Below are positions 32,626 through 44,087 of a stretch of 64,000 bases of DNA, one piece after another (position 1 is the stretch's first letter; each line of letters opens with the position of its first letter). The stretch lies in the NCBI GenBank assembly GCA_963978905.1, contig OZ022256.1, positions 26,499,426 to 26,563,425 on the forward strand, written 5' to 3'. This stretch comes from Trichostrongylus colubriformis. Its lineage: Eukaryota > Nematoda > Chromadorea > Rhabditida > Trichostrongylidae. A program made the position numbers and the translations under genes. Under the pieces are notes generated by a model, which made no database searches, was not told where the DNA came from, and saw only the letters and a program-made list of their open reading frames with translations.

Positions 32626-33558
32626 GGATGATCATTCCACGTTCGGCTCTAATTATCATCATTAATTCAGAGTTTGATTCCGACCGCTCATACTCAGTGT
32701 CAATTTCCTACTACAGTATATCGTGAAAATTGTCTCAGCGCAGGAAATTATTATTGTGGTTGCGATCACCAATATTGCGATTCTGTGAAATGTAGTATCC
32801 TCAATGTTGCAGCAAGAGATTCAACTATCTAACAAACCAAACGTTTGATACTGTATGGCAATATGTGAACACTAAAAATCGACTTGAACACTTCTATTCG
32901 GACAACCCCGACAAAGGTAAATGAATAAAGTTCGTACAAGGAAGAATTATGATTTACCTGTAGCCGTCCACCTCTGGCAGAAAAAATAGCGTCAGCCTGC
33001 GGATAAATCGTGCTGCATATTCCGACGCTCAGCTATTGAGAAAGTGTAGTTCCTGAACCAAACCCACCACTTTCTCAAATTAACAAAGTAAACTTGACAA
33101 TGACGAATTGATGTTAGTTGAACACAGTTACATGAACAACAGATTCAAAGGGAACTAATACCCTATTAGATTCCAGCACTGGTCGCGGTTCTGCCTCAAA
33201 CTATTGCTCAATTAGCCGCGTGTGGTAATCACTTGTAGTCCACTTTAACACGCCCCCAATTTTCAGGATCACGACTTGATATCGTTCCCGATCGCGAACT
33301 GCGTCTGTTTTATTATGAGTGAATATATCAAGAGAGCATTTCCATGGGATTCCTTCAAATAGCATTCCAAAACATGTCAGTTGAGCGGTACTCACTGATT
33401 CACTGGGCACCGCTCAAAAGCAGCATGATTTTGGCCGAAGGTGGAATACGGAAGTGGATGTGTCAAGTAGTGCAAAAGCAGAGAAAATAAAAAATGAGAC
33501 GTTCAAAAAACCATGAATTAGAGTCCACTTACTGGCACTGATCCGACGATGCACTTAG
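32626..33558. other. No gene recognised
   Basis: About 930 bp. A donor-like CTACAG|GTAAAT on the minus strand at about 32957-32968 ends a short open segment, but no acceptor or start could be paired with it. A 69-codon frame at 33201-33410 (-) has no recognisable feature. Confidence 0.3.
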
Positions 33559-34042
33559 AGGCACATTCCAGGATTATCAGGATATCACATCTCCTGCCGT
33601 GGATGGATAGTTCGACCCAAGCCACGTAGGCTGTACCTTTACCGAGGCGTGGGTGTCAGTTCCTGGAGCGTGCAGAGCCAAACAATCTAGCGCAACAGCT
33701 CGGCCCCGCCCACCTCAACCGGGGGTCTGCCTCTACTTTTAGACTCTTATCTTTGACATAGGTTGACCAGCTACTAGCCAGGATCTTTGAATTGGTAGTA
33801 AACCAATCGCCTCGTGAAGTAAACCCACTACTGAGTGACCTGACCCTACACTAGACACGGGGACACTGCAGCACACCCCCGGCTGGGGTGGGCGGGGCCG
33901 AGCTGTTGCGCTAGATTCTTTGGCTCTGCACGCTCCAGGAACTGACATCCACGCCTCGGTAAAGGTACAGCCTACGTGGCTTGGGTCGAACTATCCATCC
34001 ACGGCAAAAGATGTGATATCCCAATAATCCTGGAATGTGCCT
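33559..34042. mobile_element. TTAA-site foldback F1
   Basis: Arms of about 180 bp (33559-33735 and 33870-34042) are nearly identical inverted copies. Tips are AGGCACATTCCAGGATTATC and, inverted, AGGCACATTCCAGGATTATT. Flanks are TTAG (33555-33558) and TTAA (34043-34046), i.e. a TTAA duplication with one change. The arms share GGATGGATAGTTCGACCCAA and CACGTAGGCTGTACC. It is non-coding. A decayed relative lies at 46300-46612. Confidence 0.82.
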
Positions 34043-36409
34043 TTAATGTGATGATAGAGGCGAGTTCAAGTGTTCTGTAAAGCTTTTCATCGCACTCCCC
34101 TCACCTCCACTGGTCAAGCTTTTCCGTTACGTGTGGATGAACCGTGCCTCGCTGGGAGAGGAACCTTTTCAATGGGGATCCAGTGTGCGATCATGGCGCC
34201 TTGATGTGCCGATTTACCGATTTGAGCGAGTTTTTTAATCATCATAACGACATTATGAACATAGTTCTCTATCCTAATCATGCAGAGTATTCATTGCACC
34301 CACTGCATTAAAATTATTAGCAAGTCTCTAATTTTTTTTTTACACAGATCATATTTTCCGTTGAATTTTTCAACAAGTAAGCATATCAGTCACCACTTTT
34401 ATCAGTTGGACGGTACTTGACTCTGGAAGTTGAAATTTCAGTTCCTGAGCCGAGTGTCTTCTCTCTACATCCACTTTCATAAATTTTTTCTTGTCGAGAT
34501 TGTGGACATGGGTTGGTAGCCATGTACAAGTTTGTTTGTGGGATCGATGGAGAACACTATTCTATCCCTTATTTCCTTCTCTTCTGTTGCTAGTAAAAGA
34601 TCTTGTGGGCGAGCGTTGGTAGGCAGCGAGAGTGTTTTTCGTGCTGTGAATATTTTAACCAAGGAAGCTGTAGCATCTTCCACAGGAGAGTGGCCGAGAG
34701 GACCTGTATCGTGTTCTCGTTAGGAGGCGAGAAGTTCGCAGTAGAATCTGAAACTATGAGATCAGAATTGTTCCTCTTTCTTGGAATCGCATGATTGCTT
34801 CACATAGCGCGTTGACTTTTCCTGGCCTGGCTTTTTCAAGGGTCCCACTTTTCATCGGCGTGCACGACTTTGTCGATACACTGAAAAGATCAGCAGAGAG
34901 CGAGTGGAGACAGGCAAGCGTACATGCGTTCTTCAGCTTTTAAGCGCCTAAGCCAAAGAGAATGATCCAAGGTGACTCCCGGCGCTAGCTTTCACTTTCG
35001 AATCAGAGTAACCGTGAATTTGACTTTTCCAATCACTTGCGAGAACGCGCACATCTTCAGCCAGATATTGCTTCGTTACACAAAGAACATCGCAACGAAT
35101 GAAGGTGGAGACGCTCGTGAGCTATCACTTTTACCAAAAAGAGCACCTTTATAAAGTCTTGTAACTCAAGGGTGTAACAATCACAGAGACGGGCCATCGC
35201 CTTCCAAATGATGCAGGTCTTCAAGGGAAGCCCTCGCTGACTCATCAGATTTGAAGCAAAAAAAAATCTAACGATCGGTCTTGCGAGATACCTTGATGGC
35301 ATTTAGTAATGTCTTACATAAGTCTATTAAAGGAACACTACAATTTGCTACACCTCTTGTCCTTTCGGTGCTTACATGTGATCTCGTCACCAGGAGGGCG
35401 TGGTCAAAGTGTGTCGAAAAATCATGGACACCCTAATATACTCTTTCAGCCACAAGCAGGGTAGCTATGTGATTCTCACCGTATTCGTCTCATAATCCTC
35501 ACTCTCCTGACATTCTCTCTCTGTAGCTCGAGATGTGACTTGTGACTATTACGGCAATAATAAAACTTTTACAGGATTTACCATAGCTGGATTCTTCCAT
35601 TACAAATCTCGAGTACTGGTATACGCTATGAGTCATTATGCTGTGAGGTAACAGTTCACGGTTCTAGTTAATTTTATAGCGTTTCATGTCTCTGTCAAAG
35701 AGCCTTTTTGATTTAATTTATACCATACAAACTCATGCGGCGTAGTCCCAGCCACGACAGAATGATTGAAAAATAAAAACGGACGACGAGGGACTAGAAA
35801 AGAGTAGCAGAAGGGAATTCGAAGGGAACACGAGGGTAAACACGTAGTTGAATCACTAAGAAAGCAGCGAACGCTAGTGATTTGTTGAAGCATCACAAAT
35901 TGACAAAGTGTGATTTGAAGGCACCGAAAGGAGTATTTTGCAGGTTGCTTGAAAGTGCTGAAGGAAGAGCACGGAATGAATGGCTTAATCTCGAGAAAAA
36001 AGCGCTTTCTCCACTACCAATGCCTAAGGGGCTTCTGGGGTGTCCACATAGCAGGAGGGCTAAAACAACGGCCAAGCCAATTCGTGGTCGTTGCTCTGCC
36101 CACCACAGCTAACTGATCGCATTATGCCCTCCACGGCAGAATCACAATAACAGCTTACGAATACGGGTATGATTTCTCGACTCCCTGGCTACTATTATGT
36201 ATATCTTCCCCTTGCCGCCCACTTTTGCTCAGCACCGCTTCCTTAGGTTTCAACGAACAAACGAAATATTTCTTCCGCCGCCTCAAGAGGTCTCATTGGC
36301 GGAGGTTTCTTCGAATAGATTTTTATGATGCTTAGGCTTTGAGATGGAATGTAGGTGGCGCTCGCTCATACAAACACTTCTGTTTGACTAACGCAAATGT
36401 TCAGATTTT
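34043..36409. other. Unassigned; weak coding-like segments on minus strand 34477-34945
   Basis: Two adjacent minus-strand segments look protein-like. One spans 34754-34945 and includes ARPGKVNALCEAIMRFQERG. The other spans 34477-34716 and includes GHSPVEDATASLVKIF, which resembles, very loosely, the C-terminal ExoIII block (GHxxxEDA) of DEDDh exonucleases. An acceptor-like TTTCAG lies between them on the minus strand at about 34741, but no matching donor was found. The rest shows only short frames; a TTAAAGGAACACTACAAT tip-like sequence lies near 35328. Confidence 0.2.
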
Positions 36410-36553
36410 ATGATCTTCGTATTCATGTTGGAAACAATTACATCACTCCCTATCTTGATCTATGTGAGTGATTTATTTTCTGATTTTCCTCGCCAGGCTT
36501 CTCTTGCTGGCATTGTGGTGATAATGGCGATGCTAGTTGTACATGGCTCATAA
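36410..36553 (+). CDS. Possible small hydrophobic exon (47 codons)
   Basis: An ATG ten bases after a TTCAG acceptor-like site opens a 47-residue frame. It has two hydrophobic stretches (TSLPILIYVS and AGIVVIMAMLVV) and ends at a TAA at 36551. The composition suggests a membrane segment of a larger spliced protein. Alternatively a 33-bp GTGAGT...CCAG interval within it could be an intron, which would be unusually short. No family was recognised. Confidence 0.2.
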   Translation: MIFVFMLETITSLPILIYVSDLFSDFPRQASLAGIVVIMAMLVVHGS

Positions 36554-37586
36554 TAAGGATTTGCAGTAGCTGAACCGAGTTTGAAATATGTCTTTCCTCA
36601 CGCAGGATTGAGAATCATAGAAGCGACCAAGGCAAATATGAGCAGGTCGTTTGATATGTTATTGTCATAAGCTAGTCCGATACAGGATTGCACCATGAGC
36701 TTCTATTGCAGATGTGTCTCTTCCAAAAGGCTCGAATATAGTAATTTAGGATTTCATCTTCCAACGTGAGCAGCTACATCCCCACAACTGCATATCCCTT
36801 TGGCGGCTCAAAGACGAACCACTAGGACACTACATACGAGTGTAGGCCATGACACTAGAATAGTGTCCGTAGCTGGCCACACCTCCTCGCGCGTACCCTT
36901 ACACGGGGAACCAGCTCTTCAACTTCCTACTGCTATCAAGGGAAGGTCGATAGGTAAGCTTGGCTATTCTCAATGAGGTGTACACAGCTGTATGCGCCTC
37001 AAGACGCTGAATCCCAACCAGCTGCGAAACAGTACGGATAAAGTTATGGAGGTTTTTCTAAGTGAGCAATAATATCTGTCGTGTCGCCGCCTCTTCTTAG
37101 GTCACAGCTGTTCGGGAGCGCGCGGATCCCGGTGATACTCATCTGCGGGAATAACTGGAAAAGGCAGAAAACAAGAGGTTGGCGGTCCTACTGAGAAGTA
37201 TCATTCCAGTCTGCCTTGCATGAGCCGGCCAATCCGAATGTCTACCTGCACTCGGCTGTAGCAGACCACATGGCAGCCCTCCCGTCCTTATGTTCTGCAG
37301 ACCGTATTTCTCTATTCTTGCTTACTCGTACAATGTATCGTCGTACTGTAAGGACTGCTAGCCCAAAGTACGCAACACATGAATGTGCACCATCGCGATG
37401 AGATTTTGTCGACTCCCCGTGAGCTTTTAGTCGACCCGTGAGTCTTTTAGAGCGTATTTCGTTGCCGTGTGTGTTTTTCCTTTACTATCATTACTGGAAC
37501 AGGGCGTAGCACATGAATACATGATAGCCTATAAGTTTGGTTGGATTCCTATTGGCTACGGTACCAAAGAGTATTCATGTGTTTAA
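36554..37586. other. No gene recognised
   Basis: Unassigned DNA. At 36932 TATCAAGGGAAGGTCGATAG resembles the Tc4/Tc5-like terminus, but the flank is not CTNAG and no partner was found. At 37509-37580 ACATGAATA and TATTCATGT form a loose inverted pair. Confidence 0.25.
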
Positions 37587-38069
37587 AGGTACACTTCGCG
37601 ATAAATTGTGAGAGTTATTGCGGGTATTACTGGACGTAAAGGCCCTGCTTTACCCGCCAAAGAAGAAAAATGAATCAAAACCCTTTAAAACTACCAAAAA
37701 TAGAGCTCACTGCCATCGGTCCCCGTCCGAGTATAGGAGATTAGGAATGAGTTTTTGCTTGATGATATCGCCCAGAATGCTACGATAGCACCTGTTCATC
37801 CCTGTTGAAGCTGCCTTCACTATTAAAAGCGCTGTCTTATCTTGTTTTGTCGCAAGTTTCCTTCTCCAAGTAAGAGCCACGTTGGAATTCGTTCGTCTAA
37901 GGCCAGGTGTGATTCGGCAAGAGGGGCTCAACTCGGCTCGGGTAGAGCGCGCCTATCGCCGCGAGGATGCACGATCAAGCCGCAACAAGGGTGCAGCCTG
38001 AGCACCTATTTAAGGACCCACTTGCCCCAAGGAAGTAAGCCTCTAATGTGATTATCGCGTGGTGTGCCT
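37587..38069. mobile_element. TTAA-site element D2
   Basis: Ends are AGGTACACTTCGCGATAAAT and, inverted, AGGCACACCACGCGATAATC, with TTAA on both sides (37583-37586 and 38070-38073). The right half matches D1 and D3 (CAAGGGTGCAGCCTGAGCAC; CTGCCTTCACTATTAAAAGC). The left half is different from D1, so the ends are shared but one arm was replaced or has diverged. Confidence 0.72.
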
Positions 38070-38192
38070 TTAAGCTGATGCTCTGACTATATTGCCCAGC
38101 AGGTCGAGCCATCATTATTCCATACCTATCTTTCCAACGACATCGTTAGCGTAGGTTGAAGGTGAACTTCTCCGAGAGGGTCAATCACCGCA

Positions 38193-38202
38193 TATTATAA
38201 AA
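38193..38202 (+). promoter_or_regulatory. TATA-like box upstream of candidate exon
   Basis: TATTATAAAA lies about 160 bp before the ATG at 38364. Between them is a GC-rich leader-like segment with the perfect hairpin CTAGGCG-TTTT-CGCCTAG at 38336-38353. Confidence 0.3.
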
Positions 38203-38335
38203 AAGGAGCACTGGAGCCTGTTGTTTGTGTTAGTGCTCGGGAGAGTCCCGATACACGCTGCATTGCGGTGAGCAAGAGCCCTCGCCGGCGTAACAGTATC
38301 ACATCACTCCATTGCAAGCGTCTGTAGTGAGCGAG

Positions 38336-38353
38336 CTAGGCGTTTTCGCCTAG
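38336..38353 (+). other. Perfect stem-loop
   Basis: CTAGGCG TTTT CGCCTAG: a 7-bp stem with a 4-base loop, 11 bp before a candidate start codon. It could act in a 5' leader if the region is transcribed. Confidence 0.5.
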
Positions 38354-38363
38354 TGCTGTTTTC

Positions 38364-38446
38364 ATGTCTACGAAGCCCACTATCCCTGGAAAAACATTTA
38401 TCCCTGTCGAGGTTTCGACTAAAACCGAAGGATCCGTGGATGAAGT
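38364..38446 (+). CDS. Candidate first exon, unknown protein
   Basis: ATG at 38364 opens STKPTIPGKTFIPVEVSTKT and runs about 28 codons to a good donor-like GATGAA|GTAAGG at about 38447. Unspliced, the frame stops at 38459. A TATA-like box and a leader hairpin precede it,and the codon use looks protein-like. No downstream exon was found before the foldback at 38648, so the gene is either interrupted, very long-introned or not real. A retroelement leader is the main alternative. Confidence 0.25.
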
Positions 38447-38647
38447 AAGGTGGTCATAGAGTAGGTCATATTTTTTTCTACGTGAAAAGGCAAACGAGGT
38501 TGTTTACTCTTGTGCAAGGATTTCGCACCGCGGCATTTCGAAAGCGAAGCCATGCGGACGAGCTAAAGGCGTCATGTTGCGAAGCCTCGAAGTGATTACA
38601 AGTCAACTGCGTATCGCGCCCCTAGCATTAGCGTGCAATCGTTCTAA

Positions 38648-39135
38648 CAAGCGAAGGTATCTTACTTCCCATGGAACTTTGAAATGAGACCCGGGGGGAT
38701 CAATAGAGCTTCGAACGCTGATTATAACTGTGAAAACCAAAATTGCCAAATGGCATCCTGAAGCGAGTTACGAGGGGTCAAAGTTTGTGTGACACCTCAT
38801 TGGCGAGGCACTTTGCCATCAAACGGTTTGTCGGAATGGCCATTTGCAATGAGGTACATACCGATGTACGCGCTTTTAAATGCTGATCTCAAATCTGTAT
38901 TCAGAATCTGTCAAACAATTTAAGCCACGGAGGCCATTAGTGGCTCTGCGCTAGTCATGCTGATGACGAAGCGCCTCGCCATTGAGATGTCACAGGCAAA
39001 CTTTGACCCCTCGTAACTCGCTTCAGGATGCCATTTGGCAATTTTGGTTTTCACAGTTATAATAAGCGTTCGAAGCTCTATCGATCCCCTGGGTCTCATT
39101 TCAAAGTTCCATGGGAAGTAAAATACCTTCCCTTG
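38648..39135. mobile_element. Tc4/Tc5-like foldback N1 (488 bp)
   Basis: Arms at 38648-38820 and 38965-39135 are inverted copies. Tips are CAAGCGAAGGTATCTTACTT and, inverted, CAAGGGAAGGTATTTTACTT. The left flank is CTAA and the right flank is TAAG: a CTAAG target with TAA duplication. It is non-coding. Element N2 (49011-50199) belongs to the same family by its arm sequence (GCTGATTACAA; AAAATTGCC). Confidence 0.85.
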
Positions 39136-40427
39136 TAAGACCCAAATATCGCAACGCGCATAGCTCGCACACACTGCGTCGCGACGAAGTCCTAAATCTT
39201 GAGCCATGTTTAAGCCTCTGAGGAAGGCGATCTGGTACGTAAGGATGTTAATAAAAAATTCCACCTAACAACCTGACTTGCATAACATTGAAGATTGAAA
39301 TTGACTTCATAACTTTGCTCGCAGAGTCGTCCGCAAATTTGGAAAGCAGATTTGAGATCACCATCTCAAGGCACATACTATATTATAACGATCATCTCAT
39401 CGAGGATGGCCACGCTGACCTATTTACCTCCCTTAGTCAGAGCAGTAACCCTCGTGAGGTTGTTGTGAATCGTGGTTTACAAGAGTATAAAGTTCTTAAT
39501 TTCAATAAACAACAGTGATCTGTCCGTGAAAAGGAGATGCTGTCGTCAACAATTGACGTTTTTCAGTTCTAATGTCATACTGGATCAAGGAAACGGGATG
39601 ATTTTCTTAACTGATCTTGAGGATATTATGAGAGTGAATAGATCTCAGACCCTTCAACCTAGGTAGGTTGAGCGATTATTTTTGCAGTACTCCGAGTTCC
39701 GGCAGCCACCCACATTGCTGCCATTTCTGCGCACCATTTCATTTTTCACTCGGATCCATCTATGACGAGATGTGCGTCCTGTGAATTCAGAAATAGTGAA
39801 ACGACAACTGTACCACTATTGCGCGAGAAAACAATGCTGAAATGCGTGCATCAATGAGCATTCTAGATTTCCATTTCCTGTCCCGTGACCCACAGACGCT
39901 GGACCGCCATGTGTTTTCGCATATGACATGACATTCTCGCGAGCCGAAAAGCTCAGTGAGTCTACTTTTGAAGAGTGTGAAAAAGGGATTTCAAAGTCCA
40001 CATTTCTTTCTGAACTTTTCGTGTCCACTTTTGGGAAAGTAGTAGGTAATGAAGGTAAATAAAACTGTAGAGACAGTACCCTGTGAATGGTCGGGTGGAT
40101 CTCAAAAAGATGATCTGCTTAAAAACTCGCGTAGAAAGACACAGCGCGGGTTCTATCACGACAACGCTGTTGAGCGTCTTGGGGCAGCAGGTGCCGATGG
40201 TGAGGTCATTGTGGAGGGCAAAGCAAGAGTGGCTTGGAAATTGGCCAAATGGATGGGTCGCATTGCCATTGGAATGTTTGCTCCGCAATTGATACTCCTA
40301 GCGTATGCTAGACCGGCCCCGCACAACTCGTCCGGATAACCTCGCTCATGAAAGCGGATAGCTTACAAAAGAATGTTGCTTCATGATCCGCTCATAAAGC
40401 CGTGCTCATCAAAAAAGGACGATTGTA
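39136..40427. other. No confident gene; several short open frames
   Basis: Frames at 39288-39518 (+; FEITISRHILYYNDHLIEDG) and about 39900-40065 (+) have protein-like composition but no family match or clear splice sites. The 108-codon frame 39962-40288 (-) and the 96-codon frame 40049-40339 (+) overlap on opposite strands, so at most one could be real. Confidence 0.22.
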
Positions 40428-40521
40428 TCAGGTTGCAATGACAAAAATTTCAAATTTATTTTTCTTTATTTGTGTCAAACTTCAGTCAACGAAATGTGTA
40501 CCATTATAATCACAAATATAC

Positions 40522-42090
40522 GGTGCGTTTCATAATTATAAGGTCACCCCTGAATTTCAGGTTTTCTCGGCAACACTCCATTGAGGAATCTTTTCAGTCT
40601 CATAGACGGATCCCTCACCTGAAATAACCCCTGTGTCCGATTTCTGGTAGCGATCTCGTTTGCCTCATGTTTTTAGGAGAATTTTTTGTTTTTTGCACCG
40701 TTTCATAATTATAAGGTCAACCTGAAAAAAGGAAAAAAGCTAAGCCCCCGGCAGGTCTCTGATTTCAGATTTGTCTTCCAAATACTTCTTCGAGATACAT
40801 ATTCAATCGTCTTGTGGCTAGCTACTATGTTACGAGAGAAAAGCCCAGATTTGGGATTCTTGTGGTGCTAGGCTCAGTTTGAGAGCCATTCCGAAAAAAA
40901 TCGGAAGATTCCTGTGCTCATTTAGATGGCATTTGAGAGATTCGGTGTCTTCAGATGTTTTTCAGGCTCTGGACTCCCACGTGAGATTATTATCATTAAC
41001 GAGGAAAGGATTGTGGGGGCCACTTCCTACAGCACCTCCTCCATAGACCAGATTTGTTTGGAGTTGAACCATTTTTAGTCTGGAACTACAACGTGTACAG
41101 CAGCGAGGAAGAGCAGAAACATCAGTGAAGAAATAATGAAGTTGTTTCCGAGGCCTACAGCACACCATAAGGCGGAACGACTTCAATTCATAAAGTTGTT
41201 CTTGAGCACGGATTGAACGAAACTGAATTTGCATAGCAGTTGCACCCTGCATGCGAATAATCCCATCCGAATTGTACTTTTGAGTCTGAAAATACTCTAT
41301 TTGTATGATGCTAACGGGTAGAGGTGGTATTAGCTTGGTCTGAGAATTGCGCCGATTAGCCGAGCCTTGGCAATTTTTGTGGGAGAAGGGTGATGGCCTA
41401 AGTGGTTTTCGGCAATGAGGTTGCATTGAATCTCCCCTTCGAAACCTGCAGAATGGATTACAGAGACTGCTAGAAGATCTTACGAAGAAATCAGTTGCCT
41501 TTTGGAGCCGATCGGCTCTTCATAATTGCGTATAACTGCATGACAAGGCTGTCGTTCAAGCAGGTCATTCAACGGAATCGTGGTTAAAGTTCCGAAATAC
41601 GGATCTTAAGCCATAGATAACATGTAGTCTTGGTCTCAGCTCTATTGGGGAGATCTGGAAGACATCGCCGCAAAAATATTTACCCCGATAATCGCCAATT
41701 CTGGGAAGCAAAGCTGCTGAACAGGCAATTTGTTGAAGACTGGAACAATATCTGTGGTAAGGCTCTTCGAAATTTCGTTTCCACTTCCCCAAACGGCTGG
41801 TTAATGTCGTTCTTAAACAGGAGGGAACCATAGATTATGAGCCCCCTCGCATGCGCTGTTAACTCTTGCAAATCTTCCCTTTCTTCGGGGTGACCTTATA
41901 ATTATGAAACGGCACAAAAATCAGAAAATATTCATAGAAATTTCTGGCTAAAAGGTAATGTCATCAAATTTAGTATGGAAGGGTTTTCAGTGGTGAGGAA
42001 TCTGTAAAAAATACTCAAAAATTTTTCGGCTGGCTGTGTGTTCTGAAAACCGAAGATTTGGGGGTGACCTTATAATTATGAAACGCACTG
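40522..42090 (+). mobile_element. Tc3-like element Q
   Basis: Inverted ends are CGGTGCGTTTCATAATTATA and, inverted, CAGTGCGTTTCATAATTATA, with TA at 40520-40521 and 42091-42092. Each end carries a second copy of CGTTTCATAATTATAAGGTC about 170-180 bp inward (40704 and, inverted, 41887). This is the same two-site layout as the Tc3-like element at 19325. Total 1569 bp. It inserted into mariner R. Confidence 0.86.
41655..41880 (+). pseudogene. Tc3-like transposase C-terminal fragment (Q)
   Basis: The + strand reads KNIYPDNRQFWEAKLL, VEDWNNICGKALRNFVST, then after a frameshift RLVNVVLKQEGT. This matches the end of Tc1/Tc3-family transposases (the segment after the third catalytic residue). Upstream parts could not be aligned because of stops; the 154-codon frame on the opposite strand (40962-41426) has no recognised family. 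Confidence 0.72.
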
Positions 42091-42460
42091 TATTGCCAGC
42101 GAATAGGAAGATAATAGATGCCTTGCTTGTAGAAGTCTGGGGATTTCTGGTCGAAGAAAGTCTGGAGGCCGATTTTGAGATCATCGTCATCTTTGAGCTG
42201 CCGTCCGTCGAGGAAGTGGATCAGAGATCGGAATAGGTGGTAGTCAGTTGGGGCCATGTCCGTAGAATACGGTGGGTGGAAGAGCTCCGTCTAACCAAGG
42301 TCCTGGATCTTTTGACACGTCAACTTTGCCACATGTGGGCGAGCGTTGTCGTGGAGGAAGAAGTGTCGGTCCATTTTTCCGGTAAGTTTTGCCGCTCCGG
42401 TGTCCAATTGCCTGCAGTAGAGATCGCCAGTGACTGCCGTGTTGAATGGCAACAGTTTCC
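42091..42460 (-). pseudogene. Mariner R transposase fragment
   Basis: Minus strand, reading leftwards: NTAVTGDLYCRQLDTG, FFLHDNARPHVAKLTCQK (second catalytic D), HPPYSTDMAPTDYHLFRSL (third D), FFDQKSPDFYKQGIYYLP and IRWQ. It then continues beyond element Q at 40519 downwards as YICDYNGTHF to a stop near 40485. The first catalytic D region is missing; bases 42460-42560 are low-complexity. A possible N-terminal start lies near 42693 (-). Inactive because of deletion and insertion. Confidence 0.86.
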
Positions 42461-42862
42461 CTTTTTTTTGAAAATTTAGAAAAAAAATTTTTCTCTGTGC
42501 AATTTTTTGAAATTTTTTTCTGTTTCAATTTGAGTCGATCGAGCCATCAGGCTGCCGCCATATGAGAGACAGTACCTGGGTCCATCGACTGGTTGATTTG
42601 GTTAGTGGCCTTGCATGCTGAGGAACCGGGGCGGTGTTCGTGAATTTCGCACCTTTCGCAAAATAGTCGTAGATTCACTGCTAGCTGAAGCCATAGAGTA
42701 TATGAATGTGTTAATCAGTAGTCCTTTTCACTCGCTTCATATACCCCCACAAAAATATTCAGAAGCTTCCACAGTTCACCCCAAGAAAAATAAAAAGTGT
42801 GACAGAAATTATGCTTCAACCTAATAATACTGCCATTTTGAGACCCACCAATCTTCCAACTA

Positions 42863-43879
42863 TTGGGTCATTCCATAAGTAATGTCGTTTTTTTTTTTCG
42901 AGCATAAACTTTTCTATGAAATCAAAAGTTTTTGCGGCATGTCATATATCGTTCGAAAGAAGTTTTCCTGCTCTACAAAATGACATGTTCGATTTCTGAG
43001 TTTGTTAGAATAGAGCCGACATTTAGGCTGGCGAAGAGGTAGATCCAGCCGACAAAAATTGGTCAAACCGGCAATCAATCGAAAGATTATATTTCACTTT
43101 AGGAAAATCAACCATTCATGTGTCGCGTACTTAGTTCTGACCTCTTCTACAATTTCCAATATTTAGTTGATCGAAGTCGTGTCGTTCTTTTTCTAAAATC
43201 TTTTTTTCGAAAGCACCCACACTTGTTCAGAATGAAATTTTTCTTTCAAACTCCTTGCTTAGAGTTGTTTTACTAACCACTTCGAAGAACATTTTCTGCT
43301 ATACAGAAAACAACTTTCTAGTTGTGATAGGGGTCCAGTTGACATTTTTCACATTTTATTTTTTCACTGAGAAAGTTAAGGAATCCGCTCGGTGGTAATT
43401 CCCTGCTCCTACCCGCCACCTGTCCTTAACATTTCACCACTCTTTCAACTGAATGGTTGAGAAAATTTTCTTGCGTAGGTTCGAAGAAATTGTCTAAAAT
43501 CACCGAATTGTGGCGGAAAAACTAGATGTGGAAAAGAGCGACGTGACTTTTCAAGCAACCGACTGGTGGAACTTGCAGGAGAGGTCGGGGCTAGGTAAGG
43601 AACACATGATTGGTTAGTTTTCCTCAAGTAAAATATAGTGTTTTAATTGACTGCCGGTTTGGGCAACTTTTGCGTGCTGGACCTACCTCTTCGCCAGCCT
43701 AAATGTCGACGCCAGCCTAAATGTCGACGCCATTCTAACATACTCGAAAATTGAACATGTCATTTTGTGAAGCAGGAAATTTTCCTCCGAATGATATATG
43801 GTATGCTGCAAAAACTCGTGATTTTATGGCACAAGTTTTTGCTTGAAAAAAAAACGACACTACTTATGGAATGACCCAA
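42863..43879. mobile_element. Mariner-superfamily element with ~150-bp TIRs, no transposase
   Basis: Inverted ends are TTGGGTCATTCCATAAGTAA and, inverted, TTGGGTCATTCCATAAGTAG. Long inner matches include GACATGTTCRATTT and GACATTTAGGCTGGCGAAGA. The arms span about 42863-43050 and 43680-43879. The right arm repeats CGCCAGCCTAAATGTCGA twice. The TA flank is clear at the left (42861-42862). About 1.0 kb, non-coding. Confidence 0.8.
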
Positions 43880-44087
43880 TTACTTGTCTTCTCATTTTTT
43901 ATCCAGAAGTAAACACCGGGAATATGAGCGAGCATAGCATATAGCAGTATGGAGTCTCAGTTACTTACATGGAACTATACGAGTATATATTCATCAGGGA
44001 CAGAATTGTGATGCCCTTATCGGCACCCAACAGGTCACTCTGGCTATAAAGAAGTTTTGTGATGTGGACTAATCGTGTGGCACCTAA
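43880..44087. other. No feature recognised
   Basis: A short spacer between two elements, containing nothing I can identify apart from the CTAA target flank at 44084-44087. Confidence 0.3.

Larger units (their letters stand above)
40428..42824 (-). mobile_element. Mariner R, interrupted by a Tc3-like element
   Basis: Inverted ends are TCAGGTTGCAATGACAAAAA at the left and, inverted, TTAGGTTGAAGCATAATTTC at the right, flanked by TA (40426-40427 and 42825-42826). The transposase reads on the minus strand. At 40520-42092 element Q sits inside its last codons. Removing Q and one TA joins ...LPIRWQ and YICDYNGTHF in frame, a normal mariner C terminus. The N-terminal half is largely deleted. Confidence 0.88.

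Noticed and set aside
34477..34945. A DEDDh RNA exonuclease gene on the minus strand
   Set aside because: Only one short GHSPVEDA-like block resembles the family, no catalytic DxE block was found, and the two segments lack matching splice sites.
36900..36960. Another Tc4/Tc5-like terminus at 36932
   Set aside because: The flank is not CTNA and no inverted partner is present within the window.
40962..41426. A 154-codon minus-strand frame inside element Q
   Set aside because: The transposase relic of Q reads on the opposite strand, and no protein family or starts support the minus frame.
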